From contig MWDY01000017.1 of NCBI GenBank assembly GCA_002070755.1, forward strand, positions 1 through 10,383: a stretch of 10,383 nt of DNA, read 5' to 3'. Below the pieces are notes generated by a model. That model was not told where the DNA came from, did no database searches, and saw only the letters and a list, made by a program, of their open reading frames with translations. The stretch is from Spirochaetes bacterium ADurb.Bin110. GTDB taxonomy: Bacteria > Spirochaetota > Spirochaetia > Treponematales > Rectinemataceae. Positions 6,726 through 10,383 of the stretch are shown piece after piece. The translations under genes were made by a program, and so were the position numbers. The stretch's first letter is position 1; each line of letters starts with the position of its first letter.

Positions 6726-6752
6726 TGGAACTATATTCCACATCGTGGAATA
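6726..6752 (+). promoter_or_regulatory. Three phased TGGAA half-sites: probable IclR-type operator of the TRAP operon
   Basis: TGGAA at 6726, TTCCA at 6736 and TGGAA at 6746 alternate in orientation at exactly 10-bp steps. The first two form TGGAA-N5-TTCCA, the same layout as the E. coli IclR box. The last two lie in a longer perfect repeat, TATTCCAC-ATC-GTGGAATA (6734-6752). The cluster begins a few bases after the predicted start point, so binding would repress. IclR-family regulators such as YiaJ control some TRAP operons. No such regulator is in the window. Confidence 0.65.
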
Positions 6753-6788
6753 GGTACAAAAAGATGAAGATCGAGGAAGGAGGCTAAG

Positions 6789-7781
6789 ATGAAAAGGCAT
6801 TTTCTCGTGATCTTGCTAATCGCAGCGATGATTTCTAGTCTTGCTGCAAGCGGAGAGGAAAAGACCGTAGAGTTGAAGTTAGGGCACTATTCTGCAACAT
6901 CACACCCAATGCATTTGGCTGCCGTGCAATTGGCGGAAAATGTCGCCAAACGCACCAATGGTACGCTCAAAATCGTAATCTTCCCTGATAGCAAGCTGGG
7001 AAACTCACAGGAAATGGTTGAACAGACCTGTCTTGGGGCAATTGACTTGGTGCTGCCAACTGAACCAGCTCTGGCAAAATGGTCGCCCAAGGTCAACTTG
7101 GTTACTGGGCCTTTTGCGTTCAAGGATTATGCGACGGTGGATAGGTTCTTTGCTGGTGATGGATTTGTGAATTGGATAAAACCCGATCTCGATAAGGCAG
7201 GACTTAAATATATAGCCCGCTGGGAATATGGCTTCAGAACTTATACCAATTCCAAAAGACCCATCAATACTCCAAATGATTTCAAAGGCTTGAAGATTCG
7301 CACGCCCCCAGACTTTGTGAACCAGGAGACAGTGAAGGCATTGGGTGGAGTGGTTCAGACAATTGCCTTCACCGAGTTGCCAATGGCATTAAAGCAAGGC
7401 GTAGTGGACGGCCAGGAGAACCCCATAGCAACCATCTACGCGGGCAAGATGTGGGAGACTCAAAAATATCTATCTATTCTAAATTACACTTATGTTGCAA
7501 CCCATCTCATCATGAACAAAGCCAAGTTCGATTCACTATCGCCCAATCAACAAAAAATCCTGATCGAGGAAGCCGAAAGTGCAGGCAAGTATATGCAGAA
7601 GCTCGTCCGAGAGGGTGAAGCGGCTCAGATCGAGGAAATGAAGAAGAACGGCATGGAAGTCAATTACCCAGATACAGCCCCATTCCAGGCAGCAACTATA
7701 TCCGTATGGGATACCTTAAAATCCAAGGTAAGCGAGAAGGATTGGAATACATTCCAGGAATTGCTGTCCAAATCGAGGTAG
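6789..7781 (+). CDS. dctP: TRAP transporter solute-binding protein, DctP family
   Basis: A 330-residue periplasmic receptor of usual DctP length. Residues 1 to about 22 are a Sec signal peptide (MKRH, then hydrophobic 5-20), with cleavage near ASG|EE and no lipobox cysteine. Family landmarks: GHYSATSHP at 32-40; GFRTYTNSKRPI (148-159) with R150; LKIRTPP with R171, the position of the arginine that normally binds the substrate carboxylate; LPMALKQGVVDGQENP (197-212), the TRAP signature including N211; and the MWETQKYLS helix. A strong AAGGAGG ribosome site lies five bases before the ATG. It is the first gene of the TRAP operon. The conserved arginine predicts an organic acid ligand (a dicarboxylate, keto acid or sugar acid), but the exact compound cannot be read from sequence. 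Confidence 0.96.
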   Translation: MKRHFLVILLIAAMISSLAASGEEKTVELKLGHYSATSHPMHLAAVQLAENVAKRTNGTLKIVIFPDSKLGNSQEMVEQTCLGAIDLVLPTEPALAKWSPKVNLVTGPFAFKDYATVDRFFAGDGFVNWIKPDLDKAGLKYIARWEYGFRTYTNSKRPINTPNDFKGLKIRTPPDFVNQETVKALGGVVQTIAFTELPMALKQGVVDGQENPIATIYAGKMWETQKYLSILNYTYVATHLIMNKAKFDSLSPNQQKILIEEAESAGKYMQKLVREGEAAQIEEMKKNGMEVNYPDTAPFQAATISVWDTLKSKVSEKDWNTFQELLSKSR

Positions 7782-7809
7782 ATTCTAAAGAATAGGATTA
7801 GCTTCATGT

Positions 7810-7893
7810 GGCGCCCATTAGGGCTGTGGGCTATAGGCTATGGGCGCCCATGAGAGCTATGGGCGCTCATCTGAGCTTCAGACGCCCGCCATT
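7810..7893 (+). repeat. GC-rich hairpin and imperfect 19-bp tandem repeat between dctP and dctM
   Basis: GGCGCCCAT (7810-7818) pairs with ATGGGCGCC (7840-7848) over a 21-base loop. The second arm also lies in a perfect 12-bp palindrome, ATGGGCGCCCAT (7840-7851). Units GCTATGGGCGCCCATGAGA (7837-7855) and GCTATGGGCGCTCATCTGA (7856-7874) match at 16 of 19 positions. A third stretch (7875-7893) shares 10 of 19, and a shortened GCTGTGGGC occurs at 7823. It is far more GC-rich than its surroundings. It may act like a REP element, stabilising the dctP message, or may be a mobile repeat. Confidence 0.7.
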
Positions 7894-7949
7894 TTTCGTG
7901 ACGTGGCGCTTATAAGCAGGTCGAGCTCTATGAATCGATGGAGAATATT

Positions 7950-9239
7950 ATGATTACTGTTCTAGTATTCGTAGTCCTCTTGTCTCTAATAATGATAAAT
8001 GTTCCGATAGTTGTAGCTATTGGCTTGACAGCAGTCATCTTTTTTGTCGGGCAAGGGCAAGGACAGTTTCTAGCTCTTTTGCCTCAGAGGATGCACTATG
8101 GAACCACAGGATTCACACTTCTTGCGGTTCCTTTTTTTATCCTTGCTGGCAATCTTATGAACACAGGGGGCATTACCAATCGCATTTTCAGGTTTGCTAA
8201 AGCTTTAGTTGGACATATCCCAGGCGGTCTTGGTCAGGTGTCGGTAGTCGCCGAGATGCTCTTTTCGGGGATATCGGGCTCGGCGGTTGCAGATGCTGCT
8301 GGGCTCGGACAGCTTCAATATAAGGCAATGGTCGACAATGGGTATAAAAAAGAGGTAGCCGCTTCTATTGTTGCATCGGCATCGACACTTGGGCCTATCA
8401 TTCCTCCGTCTATTTCCTTTGTTCTCTATGGCGCTCTAACCAATGTTTCCGTACCTCGTCTTTTCCTTGCGGGTTTCTTGCCAGGCTTTCTCATGGGCGG
8501 CGCAATAATGGTGGCAATTGGCGTTATGGCCAAGCCACGGGGCTTTCCAAGTTATCCCAAGGCTGATCGTCATGAAATCTGGGATGCAGCAAAGAAGGCT
8601 TTTTTCTCTCTCATGGCTATTGTAATTGTCCTTGGAGGAATATTTAGCGGTCTCTTTACTCCTACAGAAGCGGCTGTAATTACATGCATTTATGCGCTTT
8701 TCCTTGGCTTTATCTATAAAGATCTGAAGCTCAAAGACTTGCCGAATATGCTATGGGATACGATAAAACAATCTGCCGCACTTCTATTCATCATGGCAGC
8801 GGCAAATTTCTTTAGCTATTTCACTATGTATCAGCGAATTCCAGATAATCTCATTGCTACACTGCTCAGCATGAATATGTCTGGCACAGGACTTATGGCA
8901 ATCATTTTTGTCATAATAATCATACTTGGCCTTTTTCTAGAAGGAAATGCGATATTCCTGATCACCATTCCGATTTTCCTGCCAATCGTGATGCAATATG
9001 GCTTCGACCTCGTCAACTTTGGCGTTGTTATGACATTACTCATCATGATAGGAAATCTTACTCCGCCTGTGGGCATGTGCTTGTTTGCAGTGTCCAGTTT
9101 CACCAAGATCGAAATCTGGACCCTGGCAAAGGAATCGCTGCCTTACATTATCGGGATCTTTATCGTAACCATTATCATCGCTTATGTTCCGGAGATATCG
9201 ACATGTCTGCCGAACCTTCTAATGGGGGTGGGGCAATGA
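7950..9239 (+). CDS. dctM: TRAP transporter large membrane subunit, DctM family
   Basis: A 429-residue integral membrane protein with about 12 hydrophobic spans. It is the subunit that carries substrate using a sodium or proton gradient. Counting from the chosen start, conserved DctM blocks are GISGSAVADAAGLG (107-120), ASASTLGPIIPPSISFVLYG (143-162), GLFTPTEAAV (234-243) and, near the C-terminus, LTPPVGMCLFAVS. I prefer the ATG at 7950 (MITVLVFVV). It has a GGAG site six bases upstream and gives the typical short DctM N-terminus. The in-frame ATG four codons earlier (7938, MENIM) has no ribosome site at the right distance. It lies 168 bases after dctP, across the GC-rich repeat. Its stop overlaps the dctQ start (ATGA). 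Having dctM before dctQ is the reverse of the common order. Confidence 0.95.
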   Translation: MITVLVFVVLLSLIMINVPIVVAIGLTAVIFFVGQGQGQFLALLPQRMHYGTTGFTLLAVPFFILAGNLMNTGGITNRIFRFAKALVGHIPGGLGQVSVVAEMLFSGISGSAVADAAGLGQLQYKAMVDNGYKKEVAASIVASASTLGPIIPPSISFVLYGALTNVSVPRLFLAGFLPGFLMGGAIMVAIGVMAKPRGFPSYPKADRHEIWDAAKKAFFSLMAIVIVLGGIFSGLFTPTEAAVITCIYALFLGFIYKDLKLKDLPNMLWDTIKQSAALLFIMAAANFFSYFTMYQRIPDNLIATLLSMNMSGTGLMAIIFVIIIILGLFLEGNAIFLITIPIFLPIVMQYGFDLVNFGVVMTLLIMIGNLTPPVGMCLFAVSSFTKIEIWTLAKESLPYIIGIFIVTIIIAYVPEISTCLPNLLMGVGQ

Positions 9240-9760
9240 AAAGCAATGGAATATTCAAGGTCGTAGATCAAGTCATAATCCAAATATTCAAGTGGATTTG
9301 TATCGTGACCTTTGCATCCATAATGGTTCTCGTTACAGCGAATGTTCTTTTGCGTTATATACCTATCACCTCTATCAACTGGTATGGCGAGATAGTCGAG
9401 CTATGCTTTGCATGGATGATATTCTATGGAGCAGCCGCAGTCTGGATCGCCAGAGGCCATTTTAGCGCTGGCGATTGGATAGGGAAGCGGTTGAAGAAAC
9501 CTAGGGTGCGTGCAACATACCACTTCTTAGTAGAAATCATCTCCTTTGTCTTCATAGCGATTTTTTTCTGGTACTCCAGAGAACTTTTCAACCGCTCTAT
9601 TGAAGTGACCGAGTCGCTTCAGTTCCCTAAGAAGGTGATCTACAGTTGCATGCCGATATCCTCGGCAGTCATGGTTTTGTATTCTATCAAGTTCATAATT
9701 CTTGGCATCATCGATATCGTAAAGCCAGAGAAGGCTGAGGAGAAAGCAAATCAGGCTTAA
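9236..9760 (+). CDS. dctQ: TRAP transporter small membrane subunit, DctQ family
   Basis: A 174-residue membrane protein with four predicted spans at about 17-39, 50-71, 95-115 and 135-158, the usual DctQ size and topology. The family block NWYGEIVELCFAWMIFYGAA (48-67) with its conserved glutamate E52 and aromatic run is present, followed by RGHFSAGDWI. The start codon overlaps the dctM stop in ATGA, with a G-rich ribosome site (GGGGGTGGGG, 9224-9233) just upstream, so the two are translationally coupled. The reading frame stays open upstream of 9236, but that part lies within dctM and does not look like a DctQ N-terminus. It should bind DctM in the inner membrane and complete the DctPQM system. 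Confidence 0.93.
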   Translation: MKSNGIFKVVDQVIIQIFKWICIVTFASIMVLVTANVLLRYIPITSINWYGEIVELCFAWMIFYGAAAVWIARGHFSAGDWIGKRLKKPRVRATYHFLVEIISFVFIAIFFWYSRELFNRSIEVTESLQFPKKVIYSCMPISSAVMVLYSIKFIILGIIDIVKPEKAEEKANQA

Positions 9761-9807
9761 AAGAGAGACTATTTTGATAGGTTTATATAAAGAATAATAT
9801 CTCTCTT
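9761..9807 (+). repeat. Imperfect inverted repeat after dctQ
   Basis: AAGAGAGACTATT (9761-9773) and AATATCTCTCTT (9796-9807) are inverted copies with one bulged base, starting directly after the dctQ stop. The 22-base loop is AT-rich. It could be a weak terminator or mRNA end structure; no U-run follows. Confidence 0.35.
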
Positions 9808-10383
9808 ATTTGCCCCATAAATTGAAGCATTTTCCTTATTTATGGGGTACATTTTTCCATCAACCTTGCCCTCGAAAGTGATCTCATCTACACATTGCCA
9901 AAAGGCCTTCTCCAGATCGACGATTGAAGGCCGCTCATCAATAAAGCGGCGACTTGGAATAGTGCCACGGTTCTCTTTCGATGGAATTCTCTTGCGCTGC
10001 TTTTTACGTCCTTGCCTAAGATGCAATCAGAGATCCAAGGATCCATTAAGCATCTTAGCATTAAGATATTGATAAATTGTTTCATGAGAGATCTGCATCG
10101 CCGGTGAATCAGGATACTCTAGCCTAAGCCTGCCTGTTATCTGCTCTGGAGAATGATCTTTGTTAATTCTTGCCTCTATAACCTGCATAAGCGCTTTATT
10201 ATCTCGCTTTGGACATGGCTCAGTAGATGATCTTCTATTCCTTGATACTATTTCTGCATACCGAGAAAGGTAGAATCCATTTGGTGAATTTCGAGCTATT
10301 TCTCTATTTACGCTTGAATTATGTTTCCCTAATATTCGTGCTATAAGATCAACTGAGAACTCTTAATCTATAAAAACTTGTAG
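9769..10383 (-). pseudogene. Decayed IS30-family transposase (partial, N-terminus beyond right edge)
   Basis: One minus-strand frame, entering from the right edge, reads as an IS30-family transposase interrupted by two stops: TAA at 10365-10363 and TGA at 10029-10027. Between them 111 codons are open. They show the helix-turn-helix region (SVDLIARILGKHNSSVNREIARN), then SPEQITGRLRLEYPDSP and ISHETIYQYL, all family landmarks. After the TGA the same frame continues LRQGRKKQRKRIP, ENRGTIPSRRFIDERPSIVD, the linker before the catalytic core. Beyond about 9916 the similarity stops and the expected GDWEGD-type first catalytic aspartate block is absent, so the DDE domain is lost or scrambled. The frame ends at 9769. 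The element cannot be active. No terminal inverted repeat can be confirmed because the other end lies outside. Confidence 0.85.
9811..9856 (+). terminator. Candidate terminator of the TRAP operon
   Basis: TGCCCCATAAA (9811-9821) pairs with TTTATGGGGTA (9839-9849) over 11 positions with one G-U, around a 17-base loop. It is followed within two bases by TTTTT (9852-9856). Position and U-run suit termination of the dctPMQ transcript, though the loop is long. It lies in the unrecognised part of the decayed minus-strand frame. Confidence 0.45.

Noticed and set aside
7810..7893. CRISPR-like repeat array
   Set aside because: The units are directly adjacent and diverged, without unique spacers of constant length, and no cas gene is present.
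9077..9235. A 53-residue N-terminal extension of DctQ
   Set aside because: The frame is open upstream, but it lies wholly inside dctM, encodes nothing like a DctQ N-terminus, and the ATG at 9236 has its own ribosome site and ATGA overlap.
9888..10085. Separate minus-strand gene of 65 residues starting MKQFINILML
   Set aside because: It is an out-of-frame overlap of the IS30-like transposase frame, which carries the recognisable family motifs.

Overview
The window reads as an accessory carbohydrate and organic-acid uptake locus from an AT-rich, probably anaerobic or fermentative bacterium. Both solute-binding proteins carry Sec-type signal peptides without a lipobox cysteine. That favours a diderm (Gram-negative type) cell with a true periplasm. 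The content would suit a Spirochaetota- or Thermotogota-like genome, but this is only an impression and nothing in the window fixes the taxonomy.

Positions 1-4850, minus strand: a sugar ABC-transporter operon in transcription order. It holds a CUT1 family-1 solute-binding protein (4726-3422), a MalF-like permease (3314-2421), a MalG-like permease (2418-1585) and a PfkB-type sugar kinase fused to a HAD phosphatase (1551 to beyond the left edge). No ATPase gene is visible. The operon has a perfect-consensus sigma-70 promoter (TTGACA-N17-TATAAT). A LacI-type operator palindrome lies over the predicted start point, and a second palindrome sits in the 5' leader. A LacI-family regulator (4984-5997) is transcribed divergently and is the obvious repressor. 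The simplest reading is a locally repressed catabolic or salvage operon for a sugar that is imported, phosphorylated and perhaps dephosphorylated at another position.

Positions 5998-6543: a decayed zone. It holds the frameshifted C-terminal remnant of a second, unrelated ABC solute-binding protein (LplA-like, about 6115-6465), followed by a strong hairpin that looks like a terminator.

Positions 6544-9760, plus strand: a complete TRAP transporter operon in the unusual order dctP (6789-7781), dctM (7950-9239), dctQ (9236-9760). Its promoter (TTGCAA-N17-TATACT) is followed by three TGGAA/TTCCA half-sites spaced exactly 10 bp apart. The first pair matches the IclR-type operator layout. A GC-rich, hairpin-forming, partly tandem repeat separates dctP from dctM.

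Positions 9761-10383: inverted repeats that may terminate the TRAP transcript, then a decayed IS30-family transposase on the minus strand with two in-frame stops, cut by the right edge.

I see no defence, CRISPR or phage system. The most unusual items are the PfkB-HAD fusion in an ABC sugar operon, the 10-bp-phased triple half-site at the TRAP promoter, and the intercistronic hairpin that overlaps a tiny leader ORF.
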